Source: Tabrizicola sp.
GTDB taxonomy: Bacteria; Pseudomonadota; Alphaproteobacteria; Rhodobacterales; Rhodobacteraceae
Assembly: GCA_016792685.1 (NCBI GenBank)
Contig: JAEULQ010000106.1
Span: forward strand, 1-64,000
Direction: 5' to 3'
DNA length: 64,000 nucleotides
Program-made: the position numbers and the translations under genes
The notes under the pieces: model-generated
What the model was told of the DNA's origin: nothing
The model's database searches: none
Seen by the model: only the letters and a program-made list of their open reading frames with translations
Shown: piece after piece, positions 45,504 through 54,724 of the stretch
Position numbering within the stretch: the stretch's first letter is position 1
Layout: each line of letters opens with the position of its first letter

Positions 45504-46856
45504 ATGCTGCCCCTTCCCAGCCGCGATCTGACCAAGTCCAACGCCCAGTTCCAGCGTGCCGTCAAGAAACTGCCGCTCGGCGTTTCCTCGACCTTCCGCT
45601 ACTGGGGTGATGACCGGACGATCTATGTCCACCACGGCAAGGGTGGCCGGACCTGGGACATCGACGGCAACAACTACGTCGATTACCGCCTGGGCTACGG
45701 CCCGGCGATCCTTGGCTATGCCGACGACCGCGTCGATGCTGCCGCCCGCAAGGGAATGGAGGTCGGCGGCGTTTTCGCGCTGTCGACCGAACGTGAACTG
45801 TCCGTCGCCGAGCGGATCTCCAGGATGGTTCCCGCAGCCGAGCTTGTCCGCTTTTCCAATTCGGGCACCGAAGCAGTCATGGCCGCCCTGCGCCTCGCCC
45901 GCGCCTATACGGGCCGTGAGCAGTATCTGCTGGTCGAGGGCGGCTACCACGGTCTTTTCGACGCCGCGATGTGGATGTCGAACATGGATGAATGGGACAT
46001 CGGGTCGAACACCGACCCCGAACTTGTGCCCTATGGCAAGGGCATCCCGCCGACGATCAAGCAGCTCGCCCATATCACGCCGATGAACGACTTCCAGCGG
46101 CTGGAGGACATGTTCAAGCGCCACGGCGACAAGCTTGCCGCCATGTTGATCGAGCCGATCCAGGGCAACTGCTGCTCGATCATAGCGCAAAAGGAATATG
46201 TGCAGCTCGCCCGCGAGCTTTGCACCAGATACGGCGTCATGTTGATCATCGACGAGGTGAAGTCCGGCTTCCGCGTCGGCAAGTCGGGCATCCAGGGCAT
46301 AATGGGCGTGACCCCCGACATCACCACTTTTGCCAAGGCCGTGGCGAACGGCTATCCGATCTCGGTCGTGGCCGGGCGGGAAGAGGTGATGCGGACCTTC
46401 CGCTACGGCGGGGCCTCGCACGGCGGCACCTACACGGCGCATTCCGTGTCGCTGGCCGCGGCCGAGGAAACCCTGCGCATCCTTGAGGAAACCCCGGCGC
46501 TGGAAACGCTCGCGAACTATGGCGAGCGGCTGAAGGCGGGGATTTCAAAAATCCTCGATGCCCGCAAAATCGTGCATTCCTACACCGGGCACCCGTCGAT
46601 GTTCGGGCTCTTCTTCGCCGAAACCCCGCCCGACAACTATCGGGCCTGGAAGACCTCGGACTACAGCTTCTACGACCAGATGGCCTATTTCCTGCATGAC
46701 CTGGGCATCATCTGCGAACCCGACAGCCGGGAACCCTGGTTCATGTGCGAAGCGCATGGCCTGGACGAATCCTGCCTGACCGACACGCTGAATGCGGTGG
46801 AACGGGCCGTCGACCTGACCCTTGAACACTTCGCGGAAGAAGCAAGACGCGCATGA
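45504..46856 (+). CDS. Class III (GSA-type) PLP aminotransferase
   Basis: This 450-residue fold-type I enzyme resembles glutamate-1-semialdehyde aminomutase-like transaminases. It has VRFSNSGTEAVMAALRLARA for the cofactor phosphate, the Asp in LIIDEVKSGFR, and the PLP Lys in ITTFAKAVANGYP. Start 45504 (MLPLPSRD) is preferred to an in-frame upstream ATG at 45465. It opens an eleven-gene operon and overlaps the next gene by 4 nt. It should transaminate an amine formed from the imported osmolyte; the substrate is unknown. Confidence 0.87.
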   Translation: MLPLPSRDLTKSNAQFQRAVKKLPLGVSSTFRYWGDDRTIYVHHGKGGRTWDIDGNNYVDYRLGYGPAILGYADDRVDAAARKGMEVGGVFALSTERELSVAERISRMVPAAELVRFSNSGTEAVMAALRLARAYTGREQYLLVEGGYHGLFDAAMWMSNMDEWDIGSNTDPELVPYGKGIPPTIKQLAHITPMNDFQRLEDMFKRHGDKLAAMLIEPIQGNCCSIIAQKEYVQLARELCTRYGVMLIIDEVKSGFRVGKSGIQGIMGVTPDITTFAKAVANGYPISVVAGREEVMRTFRYGGASHGGTYTAHSVSLAAAEETLRILEETPALETLANYGERLKAGISKILDARKIVHSYTGHPSMFGLFFAETPPDNYRAWKTSDYSFYDQMAYFLHDLGIICEPDSREPWFMCEAHGLDESCLTDTLNAVERAVDLTLEHFAEEARRA

Positions 46857-48469
46857 GCTACGATGCGGTCATCATCGGGGCGGGCCACAACGGTCTGGTT
46901 GCTGCCTGCTATCTGGCCCGGGCGGGCCAGAAGGTTCTGGTCGTCGAGAAGAACGACTGGATCGGTGGCGCTGCAGTCAGCCGTGAACTTTACCCGGGGT
47001 TCACCTATTCCAATTGCTCGTATGTCAGCAGCCTGTTCCGCCCCGAGATCATGCGTGATCTCGAGCTTCCCAAACACGGGCTGCAGGTCCTGCCCTATGA
47101 AGGCGGGGCGGTCTTCATGGAAGGCGGCGACTATCTGGGCATGTACCGCGATCACGACGCCAACCGGCGCGAATTCGCACGCCATTCGCCGCGAGACGCC
47201 GAGGCCTATGATCGCTACAACCGCGATGTGCTGCGCCACTGCCGGTTCATCCGGCCACTGCTGATGCGGACGCCGCCCGATCCGTCAAGCTTCCGCCCGC
47301 GCGACCTGTCCGAGCTTGCCTGGCTGGGCAAGCAGCTTTTCGGGATGAGCGAGCGGCAGATGCTCGACATGATCCGGTTCTGGACGATGTCGATCTCGGA
47401 CTACCTGGACGAATATTTCGAACACCCTGTGGTGAAAGCCTATCTGGCCGTCGCCTCGATCATTGGCACGGCGCTTGGCCCGATGTCGCCCGGCACGGCC
47501 TATGTGCTCTTGCACCACATGATGGGCGATGTTGACGGCAACGTCGGGTCATGGGGCTATTCGCGCGGGGGGATGGGCGGGATCACCAAGGCGCTGACCG
47601 CCTCGCTGCGGGCCGCCGGGGGTGAGGTGCGGACCGGATCGGGCGTGGCCCAAGTCCTGGTCAGGAACGGCCGGGCGGTCGGGGTCGCGCTGGAAAACGG
47701 CGACGAGATCCGCGCACGGCGTGTCGTGTCGAACATGGACGTCAAGCGCACCTTCCTCAAGCACGTCGAAGAACGCGAGCTGCCCGGCGATTTCGTCAAG
47801 CGGGTCAAGGCCTTCAAGATCCGCGGCTCCAGCGGCAAGCTGAACATCGCGCTGGATGGCGTGCCGAAGTTCACCGCCCTTCCCGAAGGCGCGCCGAACA
47901 TCAGGGGCGACATGCATTTCACCGATTCCATCGAGAAGATGGAGCGCGCCTATGATGACTGGAAGGCAGGCCACTACAGCCGCGATCCGTTCCAGGACAT
48001 GATGATCCCGACATTGATCGACCCGACCATGACCCCGCCGGGCAAGCATTTCATGTCCTGCTTCGTCCAATACGCCCCGCCGAAGATCGAAGGCCGCGAC
48101 TGGACGGATGCCGACCGCGACGGCTTCCGCGACGCCTGTCTGGACCAGATCGAAACCTATGCCCCGGGCTTCAAGAGCCTTGTCCTGCATGCCGAAGTCC
48201 GCACCCCGCGCGAGCTTGAAGCCGAAGTCGGCCTGACCGAGGGCAACATCTTCCAGGGCGAACTGACCTTCGACCAACTCCTGTTCAACCGGCCGGTTCC
48301 GGGTTGCGCGCAATATCGCAGCCCGATCAAGGACCTGTGGATCTGCGGCTCCTCGACCCACCCGGGCGGGGGGGTGATGGGCGCGCCCGGGCGCAACGCC
48401 GCCGCCGAAATCCTCAGGGACATCAAGGCCCCGACCACACATATGAGCGAAGCCTATGCCGTCCTTTGA
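46853..48469 (+). CDS. FAD-dependent oxidoreductase (phytoene-desaturase-like) 1
   Basis: This 538-residue flavoprotein begins with the dinucleotide motif VIIGAGHNGLVAACYLARAG and the downstream VVEKNDWIGGAAVS. The C-terminal FAD motif HPGGGVMGAPGRNAA is also present. The family resembles CrtI and amine oxidases, but there are no carotenoid genes nearby. It probably oxidises an amine or aldehyde intermediate. It shares the operon with a paralogue that overlaps it by 14 nt. Confidence 0.85.
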   Translation: MSYDAVIIGAGHNGLVAACYLARAGQKVLVVEKNDWIGGAAVSRELYPGFTYSNCSYVSSLFRPEIMRDLELPKHGLQVLPYEGGAVFMEGGDYLGMYRDHDANRREFARHSPRDAEAYDRYNRDVLRHCRFIRPLLMRTPPDPSSFRPRDLSELAWLGKQLFGMSERQMLDMIRFWTMSISDYLDEYFEHPVVKAYLAVASIIGTALGPMSPGTAYVLLHHMMGDVDGNVGSWGYSRGGMGGITKALTASLRAAGGEVRTGSGVAQVLVRNGRAVGVALENGDEIRARRVVSNMDVKRTFLKHVEERELPGDFVKRVKAFKIRGSSGKLNIALDGVPKFTALPEGAPNIRGDMHFTDSIEKMERAYDDWKAGHYSRDPFQDMMIPTLIDPTMTPPGKHFMSCFVQYAPPKIEGRDWTDADRDGFRDACLDQIETYAPGFKSLVLHAEVRTPRELEAEVGLTEGNIFQGELTFDQLLFNRPVPGCAQYRSPIKDLWICGSSTHPGGGVMGAPGRNAAAEILRDIKAPTTHMSEAYAVL

Positions 48470-50015
48470 TCTCATCGTGATCGGTGGCGGCACCAACGGG
48501 CTTGCCGCGGCGCATCGTCTGCAGAAATCCGGCCGCAAGGTGCTGGTGCTCGATTCCGCCACCACCCCGGGAGGGACCGCCGTGGCGAGCGAGTTCGCGC
48601 CCGGCTACCGCAGCCCGGGTCTCGCCCATGTCGCCAACATGATCGATCCTCGCGTAGCCTCGGGCATGGCGCTTGACCGCCACGGGCTTGCCTTCGTGGC
48701 CGAAAATCTGGCCTCGACCGCTGTCAGCGCCACCGGCGACCACCTCGTCCTCGAAGGCGCGGCGGGGGCGGTCCTGAAAGGCACCATCAGCGAGGCCGAC
48801 CGCAAGGCCTGGGCCGAGTTGCGCCGCCAGCTTCTGGCCTTCGCGGGGGGGCTCCAGCCCTTCAAGGCGATGACCCCGCCCAGGCTGTCGCGCGGCGCCG
48901 ACAACCCGATGCTGACGCTGGCCCGCCACGCGCTTGGCATCCGGATGATGGGCAAGGCCGACTTCCGCGAATTCCTGCGGATGATCCTGATCAACGTCTA
49001 TGACGTGCTGAACGATGAACTCGAGGACCCCCGGCTGAAGGGGCTTCTGGCTTTCGATGCGACGCTGGGCTCCTGGCTTGGCCCCCGCTCGCCCAATACG
49101 CTGATCCAGCTTCTGAACCGCTATGCGGGCGAGGCCTCGGGCCAGCGCGCGGCGCTGGCGCTGCCGAAAGGTGGCATGGGCGCCGTCGCAGCCGCCATGC
49201 TGCGCGCGGCCGAAGCTGCTGGCGTAAATGTCCGCAGCCAGGCCCGGGTCGAAGGGATCATCCTGGAAGACGGCAGGGCCAAAGGTGTGCGCCTTGCGGG
49301 TGGCGAAGAGATCAGGGCAGGGTGCATCGTCTCGGCAATCGGTCCGAAGCAGACCTTCCTTGACCTCGTCGGACCGCGTCAGCTGGACACGGGCTTTGTC
49401 AACCAGATCCGCAACCTCAAGTCGCGCGGGGCCGCCGCAAAACTGCATCTCGCTCTGACGGGAACCCCGGATTTCCGTGGCGCCGACCTGCGGACGCGGC
49501 TCGTCATCGCGCCCTCGGAAGCGGCGGTCGAACTGGCCTACAACCCGGTCAAGTATGGCGAGGTGCCCGCCCATCCGGTGATGGAGATCATCCTGCCATC
49601 AGCCCATGAGCCGGGCTTTGCCCCCGCTGGCGGGCATGTCCTGTCCGCCATCGTTCAGTATGCGCCGTATGCCCCGAAAGCGGGCAAGGACGCCGCCCGT
49701 GCCGAGATGCTGGAGAACACGCTTTCTGTCCTGGAAACCCACGCCCCCGGCATTCGCGGCCTGGTGGCCCATGCCGAACTCCTGATGCCCTATGACATCG
49801 AGGCGCGATACGGCCTTGCGGGCGGCAACTGGCACCACGGCGAACTCAGCGTCGAGCAGATGCTCTTCCTGCGCCCCGTGGCCGGAATGGCCCAGTACCA
49901 GACGCCGGTTGAAGGTCTGTGGCTGGCCAGTGCCGGGGCGCATCCGGGTGGCGGCATCTCGGGCGCGCCGGGTTGGAACGCGGCCGAACGCATCATCAAG
50001 GGGGGCGCGGCATGA
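48456..50015 (+). CDS. FAD-dependent oxidoreductase (phytoene-desaturase-like) 2
   Basis: This 519-residue paralogue of the preceding protein has the same plan: LIVIGGGTNGLAAAHRL at the N-terminus, LDSATTPGGTAV, and C-terminal HPGGGISGAPGWNAA. The two adjacent copies may form a heteromer or act on successive intermediates. Its start lies 14 nt inside the first copy, and its stop overlaps the GcvT-like gene by 4 nt. Confidence 0.84.
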   Translation: MPSFDLIVIGGGTNGLAAAHRLQKSGRKVLVLDSATTPGGTAVASEFAPGYRSPGLAHVANMIDPRVASGMALDRHGLAFVAENLASTAVSATGDHLVLEGAAGAVLKGTISEADRKAWAELRRQLLAFAGGLQPFKAMTPPRLSRGADNPMLTLARHALGIRMMGKADFREFLRMILINVYDVLNDELEDPRLKGLLAFDATLGSWLGPRSPNTLIQLLNRYAGEASGQRAALALPKGGMGAVAAAMLRAAEAAGVNVRSQARVEGIILEDGRAKGVRLAGGEEIRAGCIVSAIGPKQTFLDLVGPRQLDTGFVNQIRNLKSRGAAAKLHLALTGTPDFRGADLRTRLVIAPSEAAVELAYNPVKYGEVPAHPVMEIILPSAHEPGFAPAGGHVLSAIVQYAPYAPKAGKDAARAEMLENTLSVLETHAPGIRGLVAHAELLMPYDIEARYGLAGGNWHHGELSVEQMLFLRPVAGMAQYQTPVEGLWLASAGAHPGGGISGAPGWNAAERIIKGGAA

Positions 50016-51214
50016 GGGTCGAAAAGCGCGCCGATCCGCGGCTTCACTATCTTGAGCCCCTGCGGCAAACGCCGTTTCATCCGCGCACCGCAGCGGCGAA
50101 CCGGCTGAACTCCTGGACGGCCTGGGCCGGCTATACCACCGCCCTCGTCTTCGAGGACGAGGCGATGGAATACACCGCGATCCGCAACGCGGCCACCGTC
50201 TATGACCTCTGCCCGATGGTCAAATACCGGATCGAGGGACCAGAGGCGGCGGTTTATCTGAACCGGCTGACCTTGCGCAACGCCGCAAAGCTTGCGGTGG
50301 GCTCGGTCCACTATACCGCCTGGGTCACCGATGCGGGGCATCTCCTGGACGACGGCACGCTCTTCCGCCTGTCCGAGACGCGCTACCGCCTATGCTGTCA
50401 GGAACGCCATCTGCCGTGGCTTCTGGACAGTGCCTTTGGCTTCGACGTCGCGATCAGCGAAGAGACCGAGGATGTCGCAGCCCTGTCGCTGCAGGGGCCG
50501 ACCTCGTTTGCGGTGCTGCAGGCCGCAGGCTTCGATGTCAGTGCGCTCAAACCCTTCCGCATGGCGAACTTTCCGTTCGAGGGCGGAGAGCTGATGATCT
50601 CGCGCACCGGCTTTACCGGCGATCTCGGCTATGAGCTCTGGACGACGCCAGACCGGGCCCTGGCGCTCTGGGATCGGCTCTTTGCAGCAGGAGAGCTCCT
50701 TGGCATCCGGCCGATCGGCTCGGCGGCGCTCAACATGGCGCGGATCGAGGCCGGTTTCGTCATCACCGGATACGACTTCATTCCCGCCGATATCTGCGTG
50801 CGTGAAGACCGGCTGCGTTCGCCGCTGGAACTTGGCCTTGGCTGGCTGATCGACTGGGATAAGGGCCAATTCACTGGCCGGGCGGCCCTTGCGCGGCAAA
50901 AGGCGGCGGGGACGGAATGGTCCTTCGTCGGGCTGGACATCGACGGCAACAATGCGGCCGAAGGCGCGATCCTTTACCACAACCAGAAGCACGAAGTCGG
51001 CGTGATCACTGGTGCCTGCTGGTCGCCTACCCTGAAGAAAAGCATCGCCTTGGCCCAGATTCGTACAAAGTACGCCGCGGACACCAATCTCTGGGCCGAA
51101 ATCTATGCGCTGCGCGAGCTCCACTATGCCAAGATGATGATGCGCGCGACCGTGGTCGTCCGTCCGTTCTTCAACCCCGACCGCCGTCGCGCCACGCCAC
51201 CGGGGAGGTTCTGA
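50012..51214 (+). CDS. GcvT-fold (aminomethyltransferase/DmdA-like) protein
   Basis: This 400-residue protein has the T-protein fold: an N-terminal ATVYDLCPMVKYRIEGPEA, the tetrahydrofolate-site region ISRTGFTGDLGYELW, and a C-terminal barrel. The family transfers a methyl or methylene group from an N- or S-methyl compound to tetrahydrofolate. The context of two Rieske oxygenases and an amine importer suggests demethylation. It overlaps FAD gene 2 by 4 nt and the first Rieske gene by 1 nt. Confidence 0.84.
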   Translation: MRVEKRADPRLHYLEPLRQTPFHPRTAAANRLNSWTAWAGYTTALVFEDEAMEYTAIRNAATVYDLCPMVKYRIEGPEAAVYLNRLTLRNAAKLAVGSVHYTAWVTDAGHLLDDGTLFRLSETRYRLCCQERHLPWLLDSAFGFDVAISEETEDVAALSLQGPTSFAVLQAAGFDVSALKPFRMANFPFEGGELMISRTGFTGDLGYELWTTPDRALALWDRLFAAGELLGIRPIGSAALNMARIEAGFVITGYDFIPADICVREDRLRSPLELGLGWLIDWDKGQFTGRAALARQKAAGTEWSFVGLDIDGNNAAEGAILYHNQKHEVGVITGACWSPTLKKSIALAQIRTKYAADTNLWAEIYALRELHYAKMMMRATVVVRPFFNPDRRRATPPGRF

Positions 51215-52356
51215 TGGGAAGCCAAGATCGCCATCCGCTGTCGCCGCGCCTGGACCACTGCCCGCAGGGCCTGCCGCGCGCGGCCTATCTGGATCGCGAC
51301 TGGTATGACCGCGAAATGGCGACGATCTTTTCGCGACAATGGGTGATGGTGGGGCGGGCCGCAGATTTCCCGGCCGGGAAGATGCGGCGTGTGCTGGTTG
51401 GCGCGGCCCCCGTAATCGTTGTCCGGGACGCCGAAGGCGCACTGGCCGCCTGGCACAATTCCTGCCCGCACCGTGGTTCCGAACTTTGCCGTGAGGCGGA
51501 AGAACCGGTCGGCAAGCTGATCCGCTGCCCCTACCACGCCTTTTCCTTTGCGGCCTCGGACGGGCGGCTGGTCTCGACCGCACACGCCGTGCCGACCGAA
51601 GACTTCGACAAGTCCGCTCATGGGCTGAAGCCGGTCGCGACGCGCCAGTGGAACGGGTTCCTGTTCCTTTGCCTTTCGGCCGATCCGGGTCCGCTTTGGG
51701 CCGATGTCGGGCTGCAGACGCTGGACAACTGGCCGATGGAAAGCCTCGTCACCGGCCACCAATGGGAGACCGAGATCGCCTGCAACTGGAAGGCCTTTTG
51801 GGAAAACTACTCGGAATGCCTGCATTGTCCCGGCATCCACCCCGAGCTTTGCGACATGGTGCCGATCTACGGTCGCGGGATCATGGGGCCGTCCGAAGCG
51901 CTGGGCTGGACTCCGGATGATCCCGCCCGCCCGAACCTGCGGCAAGGGGCGCAGACCTGGACGCCGGACGGCGCGGCCTGCGGCCCGGTCTTCCCCGGCC
52001 TGACCGAGACCGAACGCCAGGCGGGCTACAACTTCGTCACGCTCTGGCCCTCGGCCTATATCGTGGCGCATGTCGACTATGTCCGTTCGGTCCGGATCGT
52101 CCCCGACGGGCCCGAGAAGACACGTCTTATCGCCGAATGGCATTTCCCGGCCGAGACGCTGGCCCAGCCCGGCTTTGACGCGGCCAAGGTCGCGGCCTTT
52201 GCCAAGATCGTGATCGAACAGGACGGTGCCGCCTCTGAAATGAACCAGCGGGGAATGCGATCTCCGGCCTTCACCGCCGCGCGACTGATGCCCGAGGAAT
52301 ATGAGATCCATCGCTTCCACCAATGGATTCTCGCCCAGATGGAGGACCCCGCATGA
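51214..52356 (+). CDS. Rieske non-heme iron oxygenase, alpha subunit 1
   Basis: This 380-residue protein has the Rieske 2Fe-2S ligands Cys84-x-His86 (SCPHRG) and Cys105-x2-His108 (CPYH). Mononuclear iron ligands His204 and His209 are in ECLHCPGIHPEL. The layout resembles glycine-betaine and carnitine monooxygenases (GbcA, CntA), which remove N-methyl groups. No dedicated reductase gene is seen in the operon, so it relies on a partner elsewhere or on one of the FAD proteins. The ATG overlaps the GcvT-like stop by 1 nt after GGGGAGG. Confidence 0.88.
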   Translation: MGSQDRHPLSPRLDHCPQGLPRAAYLDRDWYDREMATIFSRQWVMVGRAADFPAGKMRRVLVGAAPVIVVRDAEGALAAWHNSCPHRGSELCREAEEPVGKLIRCPYHAFSFAASDGRLVSTAHAVPTEDFDKSAHGLKPVATRQWNGFLFLCLSADPGPLWADVGLQTLDNWPMESLVTGHQWETEIACNWKAFWENYSECLHCPGIHPELCDMVPIYGRGIMGPSEALGWTPDDPARPNLRQGAQTWTPDGAACGPVFPGLTETERQAGYNFVTLWPSAYIVAHVDYVRSVRIVPDGPEKTRLIAEWHFPAETLAQPGFDAAKVAAFAKIVIEQDGAASEMNQRGMRSPAFTAARLMPEEYEIHRFHQWILAQMEDPA

Positions 52357-53567
52357 ACGAGCTTTCGTCGCACACCCTTCGGGTGCCGAACGACTGGGAC
52401 CGCCGCGGGCTGCCGGCCTGGACCTATCATTCAGCGGCCCTGTTCGATCTGGAAAGGACGCATGTCTTTCTCAATCACTGGCAGGTCGCCTGCCATGTGA
52501 ACGACATTCCCCACACCGGGGATTGGCGGGCCTTTGACCTCCTGGGGGAAAGAGCGCTGGTTGTGCGCGGGCAGGACGGCGCAGTCCGTGCCTTCCACAA
52601 CCTATGCCGCCATCGCGGTGCGCGGGTGGTCGACGGTATGGCCGGAAGCTGCAAGGGCGCCCTGGTCTGCCCCTTCCACGGCTGGGTGTACAATCTGGAC
52701 GGCACGCTGCGCGGCGCCGCGCGGCCCGAGACCTTCGGCACCGGCCTCGACCGCCAGAAGTTCGGCCTGAAACCGATCGAGATGGAAATCTGGCAGGGCT
52801 TCGTCTTCCTGCGCTTCCTGCCCGGCCCGCAACCCTCGGTGGCCGAATGCCTGCAACCCTATGCCGCCGACTTCACCGATTTCCGGTCGGAGGGCCTCTT
52901 GCCGGTCGGCCAGCACGGCTACTGGGGGCAGACACCGGTCAACTGGAAATCGGTTTGCGACGTCGACAACGAAGGCTACCACGTCGCCTTGGCCCATCCC
53001 TCGCTGCAAGAACTTTACGGGCGCAGCTACACCGACGTCTTCCACCCGAACGGGCTGTCCCAGTCCAAGGCCACCTATGGCGACCGGCCGGGGCGGCTTT
53101 GGTCGGTGCGCAACTATGTCAAGCTCTCGCCCCTGCAGGACTGGTTGCCGCCGCACCTGCAGCGGGCCTGGAACTACTACGGGATGTTCCCCAACACGGT
53201 GTTCATCTTCACGCCCGAGGGGGTGCAGTACTATCAGGAAATCCCGATCTCGGTGAACGAGACCTGGATGAGCTTCTGCGCCTATCGCCAGCCGAACGAA
53301 AGCCGCCAGACCCGCATTGCCCGCTACCTCGTCGCGCGCATCGATCGCCACACTTCGGCCGAGGATCAGCAACTGACGATCTGGTCGAACGAGTCGATGA
53401 AGTCGCTGGCCTTCGACGGCTTCCACCTGTCCGACCTGGAATACGGCGTGCGCAGGCACCACGACAAGCTGCGCCAGCTGCTGCCGGTCATGACCTTGCA
53501 AAGTCCGCCACGCGAAGAAGAGATCAGGGCCCGCAACGAAGAAATGGCTTGTCAGGGGGCAGGCTGA
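52353..53567 (+). CDS. Rieske non-heme iron oxygenase, alpha subunit 2
   Basis: This 404-residue protein is a second Rieske alpha subunit. The cluster ligands are Cys85-x-His87 (LCRHRG) and Cys106-x2-His109 (CPFHGW). The mononuclear iron site is His210 and His215 in NEGYHVALAHPSL. It is clearly divergent from the first copy, so two different oxidations or demethylations are likely. It overlaps the upstream gene by 4 nt and is followed after 52 nt by the importer genes. Confidence 0.88.
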   Translation: MNELSSHTLRVPNDWDRRGLPAWTYHSAALFDLERTHVFLNHWQVACHVNDIPHTGDWRAFDLLGERALVVRGQDGAVRAFHNLCRHRGARVVDGMAGSCKGALVCPFHGWVYNLDGTLRGAARPETFGTGLDRQKFGLKPIEMEIWQGFVFLRFLPGPQPSVAECLQPYAADFTDFRSEGLLPVGQHGYWGQTPVNWKSVCDVDNEGYHVALAHPSLQELYGRSYTDVFHPNGLSQSKATYGDRPGRLWSVRNYVKLSPLQDWLPPHLQRAWNYYGMFPNTVFIFTPEGVQYYQEIPISVNETWMSFCAYRQPNESRQTRIARYLVARIDRHTSAEDQQLTIWSNESMKSLAFDGFHLSDLEYGVRRHHDKLRQLLPVMTLQSPPREEEIRARNEEMACQGAG

Positions 53568-53619
53568 GAATAAGCTGACTGAAAAATCAATCACGACGAA
53601 CCACGGGGAGAAGACCGCC

Positions 53620-54723
53620 ATGAAACTGAACCGCCGACAGGCGCTTATCGGTGCAACAGCAACTCTCGCCACCCCCTGGGTTCGCCCAGCCCGGGCGCAG
53701 GGCGGGGTCGTGAACGTCTACAACTGGTCCGATTACATCGGCGAAACGACGCTGGCCGACTTCACAGCCGAAACCGGAATCGAGGTCGTCTACGACCTTT
53801 ACGCCAGTGCCGAAGAGATGCAGGCCAAGCTTCTGGCCGGGTCCACCGGCTATGACGTCGTGCTGCATTCGGGGCAGGGCCTGCCGCGGTCGGTCAAGGC
53901 GGGCGTCCTGCAGAAGATCGACAAGTCCAAGTTGACCGGGCTGGGCAACCTTGATCCCGAGTTGATGAAGGTCGTCGAGGGCTATGACCCCGGCAACGAG
54001 TATACCGTGCCTTACATGTGGGGGTCGGTCGGGATCACCTACAACCTCGACATGGTCAAGGAACGCCTGCCGAATGCGAACCTGAATTCGCTGGATGTGC
54101 TGCTCAAGCCCGAGAATGCGGCGCTGCTGGCCGATTGCGGTATCTCGCTGCTCGACAGCCCGAACGACATCGGCTTCATGATCCTGAGCTATCTTGGCGT
54201 CGATCCGAACAAGGCCGGCCCTGCCGAATGGGCGATGATGGTCGAAGCGGTCAAGCCGATCCGCGAATACATCGCGACCTTCGACAATGCGAACTACCTG
54301 ACCACGCTGCCGAACCAGGAGCTTTGCGTCGCCAACACCTGGTCGGGCGACTATGGCGTGGCCAAGGCGCGGGCAGCCGAGGCCGGGATCGATCTGAACC
54401 TTGGCTACTTCATCCCCGAAACCGGCGCCCCCGCCTGGTTCGACCTCTGGGCCGTTCCGGTGGATGCGCAGAACGTCGACAACGCGCACAAGTTCCTCGA
54501 CTTCATGCTGCGTCCCGAAGTCATCGCCGCCTGCACCAACTTCACCGGCTATGCCAGCCTCAATACGGCGGCCTTGCAGTTTGTCGACCCCGCAATTGCG
54601 GCCGACCCTGCGATCTATCCGGACGCTGCTGCAATGGCACGGCTTTACACCCCGATCCCGCAGACCGCCGAGCAAGAGGCCGACATGACCCGGGCCTGGA
54701 CCGAGATCAAGACGGGCGGCTGA
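53620..54723 (+). CDS. potF: Periplasmic binding protein of a polyamine-type ABC importer
   Basis: This 367-residue PotF/SpuD-like protein has an export signal with twin Arg at residues 5-6 (NRRQALIGA), possibly Tat-dependent, and a probable cleavage after ARA. The mature part begins VVNVYNWSDYIGETT, the family hallmark. Other PotF elements are VPYMWGSVGITYN and VANTWSGDYGVA. A small cationic ligand is expected. Here the ligand is probably the substrate of the upstream oxygenases, so a methylated amine is as likely as a polyamine. Confidence 0.92.
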   Translation: MKLNRRQALIGATATLATPWVRPARAQGGVVNVYNWSDYIGETTLADFTAETGIEVVYDLYASAEEMQAKLLAGSTGYDVVLHSGQGLPRSVKAGVLQKIDKSKLTGLGNLDPELMKVVEGYDPGNEYTVPYMWGSVGITYNLDMVKERLPNANLNSLDVLLKPENAALLADCGISLLDSPNDIGFMILSYLGVDPNKAGPAEWAMMVEAVKPIREYIATFDNANYLTTLPNQELCVANTWSGDYGVAKARAAEAGIDLNLGYFIPETGAPAWFDLWAVPVDAQNVDNAHKFLDFMLRPEVIAACTNFTGYASLNTAALQFVDPAIAADPAIYPDAAAMARLYTPIPQTAEQEADMTRAWTEIKTGG

Positions 54724-54724
54724 C

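Noticed and set aside
46853..50015. Carotenoid desaturase genes
   Set aside because: CrtI-like motifs are only family-level; no other carotenoid gene is nearby and the operon concerns amine metabolism.
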